64,000 nucleotides of DNA from Martinezella lusitana (GCF_014207095.1 NZ_JACHBG010000002.1:186001-250000), one strand, 5' to 3'. Positions 45,066-53,969 are shown, numbered from the stretch's first letter. Program-made: numbers and translations. The notes: a model not told the origin generated them from the letters alone.

Positions 45066-45866
45066 ATGGCCCGTTCTGCTCTTCTCAATGTCATGGTTCA
45101 GGCTGCCCTCAAGGCAGGCAAGTCGCTCAGCCGCGATTTCGGCGAAGTGCAGAACCTGCAGGTTTCGGTGAAGGGACCGGGCGATTTCGTCAGCCAGGCC
45201 GACCTCAAGGCACAGAAGATCATCCGCGACGAGTTGATGAAGGCACGCCCGACCTATGGTTTCCTCGGCGAAGAGGGCGATGAGATCAAGGGTACGGACG
45301 GCGCTCACCGCTGGATCGTCGATCCCCTCGACGGCACCACCAACTTCCTGCACGGCATTCCGTTGTTTGCGGTTTCCGTCGCTCTGGAGCGCAACGGCGA
45401 AATCGTGGCAGGCGTTACTTTCAATCCGGCGACGGATGAACTCTACACGTCGGAGCGCGGCGGTGGTGCATTCCTCAACGACCGTCGTCTGCGCGTTGCC
45501 TCGCGCCGGGTGCTTTCCGACAGCGTCATCGGCTGCGGCATCCCGAATCTTGGCCGCGGCAGCCACGGCAAGTTCCTTGTCGAGTTGCGTCACGCCATGG
45601 GCGAAGCCGCCGGCATACGCAGCCTCGGTTCCGCGGCGCTCGATCTCGCCTATGTGGCGGCTGGCCGTTTCGACGGCTTCTGGGAAACCGGCCTGTCCCC
45701 CTGGGATGTGGCAGCAGGCATTCTGTTCGTGCGCGAAGCAGGCGGATTCGTCTCGGATTTCGATGGCGGCACCGACATGCTCAACACCGGCGAGATCATT
45801 TGCGGCAACGAACATATCCAGAAGGCGCTTGCCGAGGTCGTCAAGCGGCCGATCCCGACGAAGTAA
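45066..45866 (+). CDS. suhB: Inositol monophosphatase family protein (SuhB-like)
   Basis: 266 residues. Metal-binding motifs: GEEGDEIKG, VDPLDGTTNFLHGIP and SPWDVAAGILFVREAGG, in the order expected for inositol monophosphatase. It removes phosphate from inositol phosphates; in proteobacteria SuhB also affects ribosome maturation. AAGGAAACCC lies before the ATG. It sits directly upstream of the motor-like pair. Confidence 0.94.
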   Translation: MARSALLNVMVQAALKAGKSLSRDFGEVQNLQVSVKGPGDFVSQADLKAQKIIRDELMKARPTYGFLGEEGDEIKGTDGAHRWIVDPLDGTTNFLHGIPLFAVSVALERNGEIVAGVTFNPATDELYTSERGGGAFLNDRRLRVASRRVLSDSVIGCGIPNLGRGSHGKFLVELRHAMGEAAGIRSLGSAALDLAYVAAGRFDGFWETGLSPWDVAAGILFVREAGGFVSDFDGGTDMLNTGEIICGNEHIQKALAEVVKRPIPTK

Positions 45867-45998
45867 GTTACTGCCCGACCGTTCTTTCCGTCATGAAACA
45901 GTCTGTTGCCAACGGGCTGTTTTGTGCTTTCCGTCTCTTCAATTCGGCACAATGTTGCTCTAGTCTCCGCTGCGGAAAATGCGGCGGCGGAGCGTATG

Positions 45999-47042
45999 AT
46001 GGAAAATGTGAAACTGTCGGATCTGGGATCGACCGACAACGTATCGGGAAACTACACCTACAAGCTCTCAAGCCCGATGGCCTTCTTCTGGACGATGATC
46101 CTTTTCCTGGTCATCGTCGGTTTCATCGTGGCCATCCTGTTCCGCCAGGCTCAGGTCGCCTTCCTGCACAATCCCGGTCTCAACGGCTTGATCGTCGGGG
46201 TTCTCGTCGTCGGCATTCTGCTGGTTTTCAATCACGTGCTGATGCTGAGGCCCGAGGTTCGCTGGTTCAATCATTTCCGCGCCGTCGGCAATGCGGACAA
46301 GGTCGGCCGCAATCCGCGGCTGCTGGCGCCGATGCGCGCGCTGCTCGGCAATCGCCGCGCGATGCAGCTCTCGACTGCGACGCTGCGCTCCATTCTCGAC
46401 TCGATCGCCACGCGCCTCGACGAATCGCGCGATACCTCGCGCTATCTCATCGGCCTGCTCGTTTTCCTCGGCCTGCTCGGTACCTTCTGGGGCCTGATCG
46501 GCACGATCGGCTCGATCAATGACGTTATCCAGGGCCTCGATGCCGGTACCGGCAACAGCGGCGATATTCTGAGCGCCCTGAAATCCGGCCTTTCTGGTCC
46601 GCTCGTCGGCATGGGCACGGCCTTCTCGTCGTCGCTGCTCGGCCTTTCCGGCTCGCTGATCCTCGGCTTCCTTGACCTGCAGGCGGGGCGTGCGCAGAAC
46701 CGCTTCTATACCGAGCTTGAAAACTGGCTTTCCTCGGTCACGGATGTCGGCTCCGATATCGCTCCCGTCATCGAAAATGCAGCTGGCTCCTCCTCGGAGG
46801 ATATGCGGGCGCTGTCGGACTACCTGCGCAAGATCGCCGACGAGGGCGGCGGTCAGCGGTCGGTAACCGCGATGGCGAACCTTGCTGAAGGCATTCAGGG
46901 ACTGGTCAAGAACATGCGCAACGAGCAACAGATGTTGCGAGACTGGATCGAGGCTCAGCAGGAAGAGGCGAAATCGATGCGGCGCACGCTCGACCGGCTT
47001 GCCGATCGCATCAGCCATGTCGAGAAGACCGGGAGCAAGTAA
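45999..47042 (+). CDS. MotA/TolQ/ExbB-like proton-channel subunit
   Basis: 347 residues from ATG 45999 (GGAG 6 bases upstream; ATG 45996 also possible). Hydrophobic segments near residues 28-50, 60-82, 150-175 and 195-225. The last two carry the MotA/TolQ core: LGLLGTFWGLIGTIGS and LVGMGTAFSSSLLGLSGSLILG. A C-terminal soluble region with coiled coil (about 270-345) follows. The next gene, 3 bases on, encodes a MotB-like partner, so both should form a stator-like complex. No flagellar gene is near. Confidence 0.88.
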   Translation: MENVKLSDLGSTDNVSGNYTYKLSSPMAFFWTMILFLVIVGFIVAILFRQAQVAFLHNPGLNGLIVGVLVVGILLVFNHVLMLRPEVRWFNHFRAVGNADKVGRNPRLLAPMRALLGNRRAMQLSTATLRSILDSIATRLDESRDTSRYLIGLLVFLGLLGTFWGLIGTIGSINDVIQGLDAGTGNSGDILSALKSGLSGPLVGMGTAFSSSLLGLSGSLILGFLDLQAGRAQNRFYTELENWLSSVTDVGSDIAPVIENAAGSSSEDMRALSDYLRKIADEGGGQRSVTAMANLAEGIQGLVKNMRNEQQMLRDWIEAQQEEAKSMRRTLDRLADRISHVEKTGSK

Positions 47043-47045
47043 CCC

Positions 47046-48077
47046 ATGGCGCTCGCTCGCAACCGACGTCACCAGAGATCCGTCGACTATTGGCCAGGCT
47101 TCGTCGATGCGCTGTCGACGCTGCTCATGGCCATCATGTTCCTGCTGACCGTCTTCGTCGTCGGCCAGTTCATTCTTAGCCGCGAAATTTCTGGTCGCGA
47201 CGAGGTGCTCAATCGCCTCAACAGCCGTATCAATGATCTTGTCGAACAGCTGGCGTTGGAGAAGAATGGCAAGCAGGATCTTGAAGATACGGTTGCCAAC
47301 CTGCAGGCCTCGCTGTCCTCAGCGGAAAGCGAGCGTTCGCGTCTGCAGGCGTTGCTTGCGGCTGGCTCCGGTAGCAGTCAGGCCGCCGAGACGAAAGTCG
47401 GCACGCTTACGCAGCAGCTTGACGACCAGAAGCAGGCAAGCGCGCGTGCGCTCAGCCAGGTAGATCTTCTCAACCAGCAGATTGCCGCGCTGCGCAGCCA
47501 GATCGCTGCCGTCGAAGCCGCACTTCAAGCCTCCGAAGCCAAGGATCAGTCATCCCAGGTGAAGATCGCCGACCTCGGGCGGCGGCTGAATGTGGCGCTG
47601 GCGCAGCGCGTGCAGGAGCTGAACCGCTATCGCTCGGACTTCTTTGGCCGGTTGCGTGAGATTCTTTCGGACCGCGACAATATCCGTATCGTCGGTGACC
47701 GCTTCGTCTTCCAGTCCGAAGTGTTGTTCCCGTCGGGTGCCGCCGATCTCAATCCGGCTGGCCAGGCGGAGATGGCCAAGCTCGCGGCTGCCTTGATCGA
47801 TCTCGCCAAGGAGATTCCACCTGAGATCAACTGGGTGCTGCGCGTCGATGGCCATACCGACAATGTGCCTCTGTCCGGCAGTGGTCGCTATGCGGATAAC
47901 TGGGCGCTGTCTTCGGCGCGTGCAATCGCCGTCGTCAAGTTCCTGATTTTGCAGGGTGTGCCATCCGACAGGCTCGTTGCCGCCGGCTTTGGTGAGTTCC
48001 AGCCAATCGCTCCCGGTGATACGCCGGAAGCGCGCGCCACCAACCGCCGCATCGAACTGAAGCTGACCGAGAAGTAA
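47046..48077 (+). CDS. MotB/OmpA-like stator partner with coiled-coil arm
   Basis: 343 residues. One N-terminal membrane segment (about 19-43) carries an Asp21 in YWPGFVDALSTLLMAIMF, the place of the proton-binding Asp of MotB. A long coiled coil (about 60-190) reaches into the periplasm, then a peptidoglycan-binding OmpA-like domain (about 215-340) with INWVLRVDGHTDNVPL and ATNRRIELKL. With the preceding gene it should make a proton-driven, wall-anchored complex. Its cellular job is unknown. Confidence 0.9.
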   Translation: MALARNRRHQRSVDYWPGFVDALSTLLMAIMFLLTVFVVGQFILSREISGRDEVLNRLNSRINDLVEQLALEKNGKQDLEDTVANLQASLSSAESERSRLQALLAAGSGSSQAAETKVGTLTQQLDDQKQASARALSQVDLLNQQIAALRSQIAAVEAALQASEAKDQSSQVKIADLGRRLNVALAQRVQELNRYRSDFFGRLREILSDRDNIRIVGDRFVFQSEVLFPSGAADLNPAGQAEMAKLAAALIDLAKEIPPEINWVLRVDGHTDNVPLSGSGRYADNWALSSARAIAVVKFLILQGVPSDRLVAAGFGEFQPIAPGDTPEARATNRRIELKLTEK

Positions 48078-48092
48078 TCGGTCAGCTTCAGT
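48056..48092. repeat. 15-bp perfect hairpin around the MotB-like stop codon
   Basis: ACTGAAGCTGACCGA (48056-48070) pairs perfectly with TCGGTCAGCTTCAGT (48078-48092). The 7-base loop GAAGTAA contains the stop TAA. The left arm is coding. There is no T run after it, so it is probably a 3' stability element or part of a terminator acting on both strands. Confidence 0.7.
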
Positions 48093-48180
48093 ATATGTGC
48101 TCAGCAGGGTCAGGAGACGCGATTGCAGGGCTCCGCTGCGATTGCGACGATTTCACAAATCCATCGCCGAGAAAAGAAAA

Positions 48181-48209
48181 CGGCCGGCGCGTCGAACAAC
48201 GGCCGGCCG
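48181..48209 (-). terminator. Rho-independent terminator of the DUF1508 gene
   Basis: Stem CGGCCGGC/GCCGGCCG with a 13-base loop, followed on the minus strand by TTTTCTTTT. It lies 30 bases past the stop. Confidence 0.8.
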
Positions 48210-48238
48210 ATCTTTATGGGAAGCTTTGACGCGAAGTC

Positions 48239-48427
48239 TTAGGCGGTAGCGGTCGTCTGGTCTTCGAGAGCCGCGCCAGGAGCGTGAGCCTTGATGGATT
48301 CGATGGCATGGAGAGCCGAGGCCTTCGCCTTGTAGCCTTCGGATCCGAACATGATTTCTCCGTTCGAGGCCCTGAAGCGGAAGCGAAACTCGCCGGCTTT
48401 GTCCTTGTAGACTTCAAATTTATACAT
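48239..48427 (-). CDS. DUF1508 (YegP-like) protein
   Basis: 62 residues, one DUF1508 repeat: YKFEVYKDKAGEFRFRFRAS then NGEIMFGSEGYKAKASALHA. E. coli YegP has two repeats; this single-repeat form is also known. Small and cytoplasmic; function unknown. It carries its own terminator and lies convergent with the MotB-like gene. Confidence 0.93.
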   Translation of the reverse strand: MYKFEVYKDKAGEFRFRFRASNGEIMFGSEGYKAKASALHAIESIKAHAPGAALEDQTTATA

Positions 48428-48537
48428 TGGTTCTCGTCTCCTAGAATCGCGTCAGCGTGGGATAACGCTGAAAATCTAGCTCAACTTCAAAGTTATTTCT
48501 ACATGGTTGTATGTGGCTCGATTTGACCCGGTTTGCG

Positions 48538-50421
48538 TTACTTCGCAATCAACATGCGTTCTTCGATCGCAGCGTCGAATTGCAGGCGCGCAAGCTTCGC
48601 ATAGATGCCGCCATGGCGGATGAGGCTCTGATGCGTGCCTTCCTCGACGATACGGCCCTGATCCAGCACGAGAATGCGGTCTGCCTTGAGCACGGTTGCA
48701 AGCCGATGGGCGATGACAAGGGTGGTGCGCGCTTCCATCAGGCTTTCGAGAGCCTTCTGAACGAGTGTTTCACTCTCCGCATCGAGGGCGGACGTCGCTT
48801 CGTCGAGCAGCAGAATAGGTGCGTTTTTCAAAATGGCGCGGGCAATGGCGATACGCTGGCGCTGGCCGCCGGAAAGCGTCACGCCACGCTCGCCCACCTG
48901 TGTGTCGTATCCCTGCTCCAGGCGCGAGATGAACTCATCCGCTTGTGCTGCGGCGGCGGCGGCTCGCACCTCGTCTCGGGATGCACCCGGACGGCCGAAG
49001 GCGATGTTGTCGTGGATCGAAGTGGCGAAGATCGTCGTATCCTGCGGCACGATGGCAATGCGTTCGCGCAATGCCTCGGGCAAGACGCTGCTGATAACGA
49101 CGCCATCGACGGAGACGCTGCCCTGCTGCGGATCATAGAAGCGCAGAAGCAGCGAAAAGATGGTGCTCTTGCCGGCACCGGAGGCGCCGACGATTGCGAC
49201 CGTCTCGCCCGGCTTAACCGAGAAGGAAAGTCCGTGTAGTGCCGATCTGCCGGGCCGAGACGGATAGAAGAAATGCACGTCCGAGAAATCTACCCGGCCT
49301 TCCGGCTGTGGCAGAGGCACCGGATTGGCAGGCGCTGCGATCGGGGATACCTCGGCAAGTAGTTCACCGAGGCGGTCGGCCGCACCGGCTGCTTGTGAGA
49401 GCTCTCCCCAGACTTCCGACAGCGAGCCGAGCGAAGAGCCGGCGATGACGGAATAGAGGAGGAACTGGCCGAGCGTTCCCGCCGACATCGTGCCCGCAAG
49501 CACGTTCTGCGCGCCGACCCAGAGAACCGCCACGATACTGCCGAAGACCATGGTAATGGCGAAGCCCGTCAACAACGAGCGCGATGTGATGGCAGCGCGC
49601 GCCGCCTGATAGGCATTCTCGACGGCGGCGCCATAATGTCTGGAGGCTGCATCCTCGCCATTATAGGCCTGTATCGTGCGGCTGGCGGCGATGGTTTCGT
49701 TGGCATAGGAGGACGCGTTGGCCAGCGTGTCCTGCGCGGCGCGGGAGCGCTTGCGCACGGAGCGGCCGAAGCTCACCAGCGGCAAGACGATGACGGGAAT
49801 TGCGATCAGCACGATGCTCGACAGCTTCGGGCTCGTAACGATCATCATCCCGACCGCTCCGAGGCAGAGGATGAGATTGCGCAGCGCCACCGAAGCCGTT
49901 GCGCCGACCGCGGACTTGATCTGCGTCGTATCGGCCGTGAGGCGCGAGACGATCTCGCCCGACTGGTTGACGTCGAAGAAGGAGGGGGACAGCCGTGTCA
50001 CGTGATCGAAGACCTCGCGACGGATGTCGGAAACGATGCGCTCGCCGATCGAGATGACGAAGTAGTAGCGCAGCGCACTCGCGGCAGCCAAGATCAGAGC
50101 CATGATCATGATGGCGATGAAGTAGCTGTCGATGAGGCCGCGGTCGGCCTGATCGAAGCCGTGATCAATCATGCGCCGCACGGCGATCGGCAAGGCAAGG
50201 GATGTGACGGCAGCGGCGACGAGGGCAACGATCGCTCCGGCGACCATGCCCCGATAGCGCTTGAGATAAGGTGCCAGTCGTCCAAGGGGCCGGATTGATC
50301 TGTTTCTCTTTTCTTCTGCCTGACCAATTTCCGACAAGTCGTCTCCAATCCCCATATCAGCAAGGGCCTTGACGTTTTCGCCCCTTGTTATCCCTGCCGC
50401 CTTCATGTATAGGCACGCCAT
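48538..50421 (-). CDS. ABC transporter, fused permease/ATPase exporter
   Basis: Up to 627 residues; ATG 50406 and ATG 50355 (605 residues) are equally weak starts and I took the longest. The six-helix membrane domain spans about 50-350. The ATPase domain has Walker [10 protein letters not shown], signature [15 protein letters not shown], Walker [13 protein letters not shown] and the H-loop [10 protein letters not shown] homodimeric exporter of the MsbA/multidrug type; substrate is unknown. It stands alone, divergent from rpmE. Confidence 0.93.
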   Translation of the reverse strand: MACLYMKAAGITRGENVKALADMGIGDDLSEIGQAEEKRNRSIRPLGRLAPYLKRYRGMVAGAIVALVAAAVTSLALPIAVRRMIDHGFDQADRGLIDSYFIAIMIMALILAAASALRYYFVISIGERIVSDIRREVFDHVTRLSPSFFDVNQSGEIVSRLTADTTQIKSAVGATASVALRNLILCLGAVGMMIVTSPKLSSIVLIAIPVIVLPLVSFGRSVRKRSRAAQDTLANASSYANETIAASRTIQAYNGEDAASRHYGAAVENAYQAARAAITSRSLLTGFAITMVFGSIVAVLWVGAQNVLAGTMSAGTLGQFLLYSVIAGSSLGSLSEVWGELSQAAGAADRLGELLAEVSPIAAPANPVPLPQPEGRVDFSDVHFFYPSRPGRSALHGLSFSVKPGETVAIVGASGAGKSTIFSLLLRFYDPQQGSVSVDGVVISSVLPEALRERIAIVPQDTTIFATSIHDNIAFGRPGASRDEVRAAAAAAQADEFISRLEQGYDTQVGERGVTLSGGQRQRIAIARAILKNAPILLLDEATSALDAESETLVQKALESLMEARTTLVIAHRLATVLKADRILVLDQGRIVEEGTHQSLIRHGGIYAKLARLQFDAAIEERMLIAK

Positions 50422-50529
50422 CTTAATTGGAAGCCGTGGCCTAACCGGACTGCGGCTTCATTTATTCAATCGGTTCGGTTGCCGCAATGCCTTGCGACAA
50501 ATGGACCCTGCCATGACAGGAAGATTGTT

Positions 50530-50751
50530 ATGAAGGCAAGCATTCATCCCGACTACCACACCATCAAGGTAGTAATGACCGACGGCACCGAATACGAAAC
50601 CCGCTCGACCTGGGGTTCCGAAGGCGCTGTCATGAACCTCGAAATCGACAGCAAGTCCCATCCGGCATGGACGGGCGGCAACCAGCAGATGCTCGACCGC
50701 GCTGGCCGCGTTTCGAAGTTCAACAAGCGCTTCGGCGGTCTCGGCATCTAA
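50530..50751 (+). CDS. rpmE: Ribosomal protein bL31 (zinc-free type)
   Basis: 73 residues from ATG 50530, with AGGAAG upstream. [20 protein letters not shown] and [22 protein letters not shown] match bL31. No cysteine is present, so it is the zinc-independent form. Part of the large ribosomal subunit. A strong terminator follows. Confidence 0.96.
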   Translation: MKASIHPDYHTIKVVMTDGTEYETRSTWGSEGAVMNLEIDSKSHPAWTGGNQQMLDRAGRVSKFNKRFGGLGI

Positions 50752-50779
50752 TCGCCAAGCGATCTGGTGTTTTGAAAAG

Positions 50780-50804
50780 AAGCCCGGTTTTGCCGGGCTT
50801 TTTT
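50780..50804 (+). terminator. Rho-independent terminator of rpmE
   Basis: Stem AAGCCCGG/CCGGGCTT with a 5-base loop, then a run of T. It lies 28 bases past the stop. Confidence 0.93.
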
Positions 50805-50891
50805 GTTGCGTGAATTGGCCGAAGTCCGAGGCTCGTTGAGCGTGGGGCAGCTTTCGCTCTGCGCTGCCCCACAGGCATTGCCGCAGCAGTC

Positions 50892-52829
50892 TCAGCGTAT
50901 CCGCTGCAGATAGTCGGCGCGGTTGAACGGGTTGGCGCCGGCGCGCTGACGAAGCGGCGGCGTGCCGCCGATCGGGGCGTAGTGGTCGAAAGAATGATCC
51001 ATCGCGCCCGCTCCGCTTGTCAGTCCTGGAAGCTGCTTCTGGATACCCTGGATCAGCGCCGAAGCGACCGTACCCTCGAGCCGGGCTGTGCCGGCCGTAA
51101 TGACCGATTCCCTGGTCGATGCGCCTGATTTTGCCAGCAGCGCGAGTATTCCGGTCAGCGCTGCCGTCGGCACCTCGAGCTGAAAGCGATCGATCGGTTC
51201 GCATACGACTACTTGTGCCGATGTCAAGGCCGCTGCAAGCACCAGTGGCGTCAACCTGCGAAAGTCGACGGCGGTGGTCGCTGGAGAGCTTTGGCGGGCT
51301 GCCGTCATGGCGACATGGCAATCGACGACCTGCCAGCCGAAGATGCCCTCCTTTAGTGTTTCGAAGACCGTCTCCTCGACCGCGCGATAGAAGCTTGCCG
51401 GCATCTGGCCCATTTCCACATCGAATGCGAAACTGTTTCCTGCTCCAGCGGGCCTTGGTTCAACACGCAGGCCGACGGTCGCGAGAAAGGGATTGGGTTC
51501 CTTGAATATGATCTCAATCGCGTTAGCGCTGCCGATCGGGCGTTCGGCATGGATGATCGTGCTTTCCTCGAAGAGTGCGTCCAGCCCGAAGTCATTGGCC
51601 AGGGTTGCCTGGATGACTTCCTTTTGCACCTCGCCGTAGAGCGAGACGAATATCTCCGTCGCGTCCTCGTTCGTGCGCAGATTGATGAGGGGATCCTGAT
51701 CGGACAGCTGCGTGAGCGCCAGCCACAACGCCGCATTGTCAGCGGCGCGCGACGGGCGGACCCTGGTTTCCAATGTCGGCGGCGAGAAATGGAGACGATT
51801 GTGCGAAGAGCCTTCGCCACCGATCGCATCGCCGATGCGGGCGCCGCTCAACCCGCTGATTTTCGCAATATGCCCGGCGCCAACCTGCGTGGCTTTTTCG
51901 ACCCTGCCTTCGGTGAATAGCTGGATGGCGCTTACCTTTGCAGGGCCTTTGGGCAGATCGAGATGATCGCGAACCGAAATGGTGCCCGACGTCAGGCACA
52001 GATAGGCGAGTTTTTCGCCGCCCCATCCACGCTCGATCTTGAAGATCCTGCCGCTGACAGGCCCGTCGGGGTCCGGCTGCCGGCTTGGCAGCAGAGTGCC
52101 GATGGCAGAGATCAGAGCTGAAACGCCGGCGCCGCTCATTGCCACGCCGGCATAGGCGGGATGTACCAGTCCGCCGGTAACCTGGCTCGCAACGTCCTTT
52201 TCGAGCCTGTCGGTGGTCAGTCGCTCGGGCGTCAGGATGTAGTCGTCCATGATTGCTTCGTCGCCCGCTGCCAGAATTTCGCAGACAGCAGTCAGATGTG
52301 GCTCCTGTCCGATATCTGCAGCCACGACTTCGGCGAGCTTGCTGCCGGCATTGCGGATGGTCGACATCGCGATCGGGCGTGCCGATAGCTGGCTTGAAAT
52401 CTCCTCAAGGATTTCTTCATAGCGGGCGCCAAGGCGGTCGACCTTGTTGATGAAGAACAGGAAGGGGACGCCGAGCTGCCGCAGCGCGCGGACCAGCACG
52501 CGGGTCTGCGGCTGCACCCCTTCGACGGCCGAGACCACGACGATTGCCGCATCCAGCAACTGCAGCACGCGCTCGACCTCGGCGATGAAGTCGGGATGGC
52601 CGGGCGTATCGATGAGGTTTACGATCAGGTCATCGATCGTAAACGAGACTACCGCGGCGGCAATGGTAATGCCGCGCTGCCGCTCGAGTTCGAGACTATC
52701 GGTTTGTGTATTGCCGCCATCGACGCTGCCGAGCTTGTCGATGACGCCAACGTCAAAAAGGAGTCGTTCCGTAAGGCTAGTTTTGCCTGCATCTACGTGG
52801 GCCAATATGCCCAAATTCAAAGTGCGCAT
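50892..52829 (-). CDS. Tet(M)/OtrA-like ribosomal protection GTPase
   Basis: 645 residues with an EF-G-like domain order. G domain at the N-terminus: AHVDAGKTSLTE (G1), RGITI (G2), DTPGHPDF (G3) and NKVDRL (G4). It continues through the Tet(M)-type domains II-V to a C-terminus NPFNRADYLQRIR, with the domain IV stretch near MGQMPASFYRAVEETVFETLKEG. This class removes tetracycline from the ribosome; rhizobial chromosomal copies may serve another purpose. No mobile DNA is near. A small ORF overlaps its start. Confidence 0.88.
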   Translation of the reverse strand: MRTLNLGILAHVDAGKTSLTERLLFDVGVIDKLGSVDGGNTQTDSLELERQRGITIAAAVVSFTIDDLIVNLIDTPGHPDFIAEVERVLQLLDAAIVVVSAVEGVQPQTRVLVRALRQLGVPFLFFINKVDRLGARYEEILEEISSQLSARPIAMSTIRNAGSKLAEVVAADIGQEPHLTAVCEILAAGDEAIMDDYILTPERLTTDRLEKDVASQVTGGLVHPAYAGVAMSGAGVSALISAIGTLLPSRQPDPDGPVSGRIFKIERGWGGEKLAYLCLTSGTISVRDHLDLPKGPAKVSAIQLFTEGRVEKATQVGAGHIAKISGLSGARIGDAIGGEGSSHNRLHFSPPTLETRVRPSRAADNAALWLALTQLSDQDPLINLRTNEDATEIFVSLYGEVQKEVIQATLANDFGLDALFEESTIIHAERPIGSANAIEIIFKEPNPFLATVGLRVEPRPAGAGNSFAFDVEMGQMPASFYRAVEETVFETLKEGIFGWQVVDCHVAMTAARQSSPATTAVDFRRLTPLVLAAALTSAQVVVCEPIDRFQLEVPTAALTGILALLAKSGASTRESVITAGTARLEGTVASALIQGIQKQLPGLTSGAGAMDHSFDHYAPIGGTPPLRQRAGANPFNRADYLQRIR

Positions 52830-52887
52830 GTTCCATCAACTTCTCAGAATTTCGGATTTGATTTTCGTGAGAAGTGAGTCGGCGCAT
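52777..52887 (-). CDS. Candidate leader ORF of the ribosomal protection gene
   Basis: 36 codons starting at ATG 52887 with GGAGG at 52893-52897, spacing 5. It runs in another frame past the start of the ribosomal protection gene (ATG 52829) and ends 53 bases inside it. The peptide begins MRRLTSHENQIRNSEKL and is basic. It contains a hairpin (52839-52875). Position and site strength suggest an attenuation leader, but conservation is unproven. Confidence 0.4.
   Translation of the reverse strand: MRRLTSHENQIRNSEKLMEHAHFEFGHIGPRRCRQN
52839..52875 (-). promoter_or_regulatory. Hairpin just before the ribosomal protection gene start
   Basis: ACTTCTCA (52839-52846) and TGAGAAGT (52868-52875), perfect 8-bp arms with a 21-base loop. 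It ends 10 bases before the ATG at 52829 and lies within the leader ORF, so a ribosome translating the leader would open it. Confidence 0.5.
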
Positions 52888-53032
52888 TGGGACCTCCAGG
52901 GACATTTGATATCGGCTGGCGCAACTCCCGAAGGTTGAGAGAACGCGCGGAGACACTCTTACCGCTGCTTTGTGAAATTCGTCAAGTCTGCCCACGGCTG
53001 CTGGTTTTTGCCATGGCATATCGACAAGACAA

Positions 53033-53059
53033 AACCGGCCGCGCGAGGCGCAGCCGGTT
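53033..53059 (-). terminator. Terminator of the DUF1465 gene
   Basis: Stem AACCGGC/GCCGGTT with a 13-base loop, followed on the minus strand by TTTTGTC. It lies 29 bases past the stop. Confidence 0.72.
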
Positions 53060-53087
53060 GAAATTCATCAGCAATGTGGTGATCGGC

Positions 53088-53603
53088 TCAGTTGTTGCCG
53101 AAGGCCGTCTGCAAGAGGCTTAGCTGCGCCTTGACGCTGTTCTGGTTGTCCGGAACGATTGCGGGCTCTGTCGGGCGGTAGATCTCGCGGTCGAGCAGGG
53201 CGACGCGGTTCTGCAGGCGAAGCGAGCGCTCCACGAGGTCGCGGAAGGATTCCGGCAGGTCGTTCCAGCCGGGAGCGGTGCGATCGACGTTGAAGCCGTC
53301 GAGGCGAACCTTGTTCTTTTCCGCCAGTACTTGATCGCGGGACATTTCGCCGTTGTTGACGGCGCGCTGCAGCAGCAGCCACGAGGCCATCTGCATGAGG
53401 CGGGTCGTCAGACGCATGGATTCTGCGGCGTACAGCACAGATGCCATGCGCGGCAGCACCTTGGAAGCGGCGCGGCCCTGGCCGTCGAGATAGCCGGCGG
53501 TTTCTTCAACCAGCGACATGCCTTCCGAGTACAGCGCCCTGAACTGTGCCGACGATGCCGCGTGGCCAGCAAAGCTGATCGTGTTCAACCCAAGTTCTGA
53601 CAT
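53088..53603 (-). CDS. DUF1465 family protein
   Basis: 171 residues from ATG 53603 (AGGGA upstream). Mostly helical: RALYSEGMSLVEETAGYLDG then RMASVLYAAESMRLTTRLMQM and WLLLQRAVNNGEMS, the DUF1465 pattern. A conserved alphaproteobacterial protein, possibly regulatory; function not established. A TTAA-N7-TTAA box lies about 130 bases upstream. Confidence 0.92.
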   Translation of the reverse strand: MSELGLNTISFAGHAASSAQFRALYSEGMSLVEETAGYLDGQGRAASKVLPRMASVLYAAESMRLTTRLMQMASWLLLQRAVNNGEMSRDQVLAEKNKVRLDGFNVDRTAPGWNDLPESFRDLVERSLRLQNRVALLDREIYRPTEPAIVPDNQNSVKAQLSLLQTAFGNN

Positions 53604-53728
53604 CGAATAAATCCCTGCTTCACGCAACACTTTTGTTCAGGAAAAGCCGGTCAAGTCCCTAAGAGCTTTCGGCATCCGCTTTTATGACTTTAAGATGGTG
53701 GTTTTAACTGAAATTCGCAAGGCGATTC

Positions 53729-53743
53729 TTAAGAAAGGGTTAA
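53729..53743. promoter_or_regulatory. Candidate CtrA box upstream of DUF1465
   Basis: TTAA-GAAAGGG-TTAA matches the TTAA-N7-TTAA core of the CtrA site. A GATTC (CcrM GANTC) site lies beside it at about 53724. Cell-cycle control of the DUF1465 gene is possible. The box is short and could be chance. Confidence 0.35.
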
Positions 53744-53786
53744 TCTCCACAGTTTCGTCGGGAAAGACGATACATGGCAAAAAAGA

Positions 53787-53806
53787 AGAGCCGCAAAAGC
53801 GGCTCT
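53787..53806 (-). terminator. Rho-independent terminator of the DUF1192 gene
   Basis: Stem AGAGCCGC/GCGGCTCT with an AAAA loop, followed on the minus strand by TTCTTTTTTG. It is 164 bases past the stop. Confidence 0.8.
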
Positions 53807-53969
53807 CAAGGTAAAACAGGGAGAAAAATCAGACCAATTCGCCAAGTGAAGGAACCGTCTGAGTCCAGAGCGAATCTGGATGGTCATAGTAATATGTCGT
53901 AAAGCTTAATATTCTGTTGAGCATGTCTTAATCTTGAGCTTGCAAGCCAAGGTTCCGTTGGTCGTGCTC

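Larger units (their letters stand above)
53604..53969. other. 366-base non-coding gap
   Basis: It holds the upstream region of the DUF1465 gene with the TTAA-N7-TTAA box at 53729-53743, and the terminator of the DUF1192 gene at 53787-53806. The rest (about 53810-53969) is A+T-richer DNA without a visible gene. Confidence 0.6.

Noticed and set aside
45999..48077. Zorya-type defence system (ZorA/ZorB)
   Set aside because: Only a MotA/MotB-like pair is present. No ZorC, ZorD or ZorE-like gene lies on either side, and the flanks are suhB and DUF1508.
52777..53019. 80-codon frame upstream of the ribosomal protection gene as a complete gene
   Set aside because: Only the part from ATG 52887 has a proper ribosome site. 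The longer part has no recognisable feature, so I kept the 36-codon leader.
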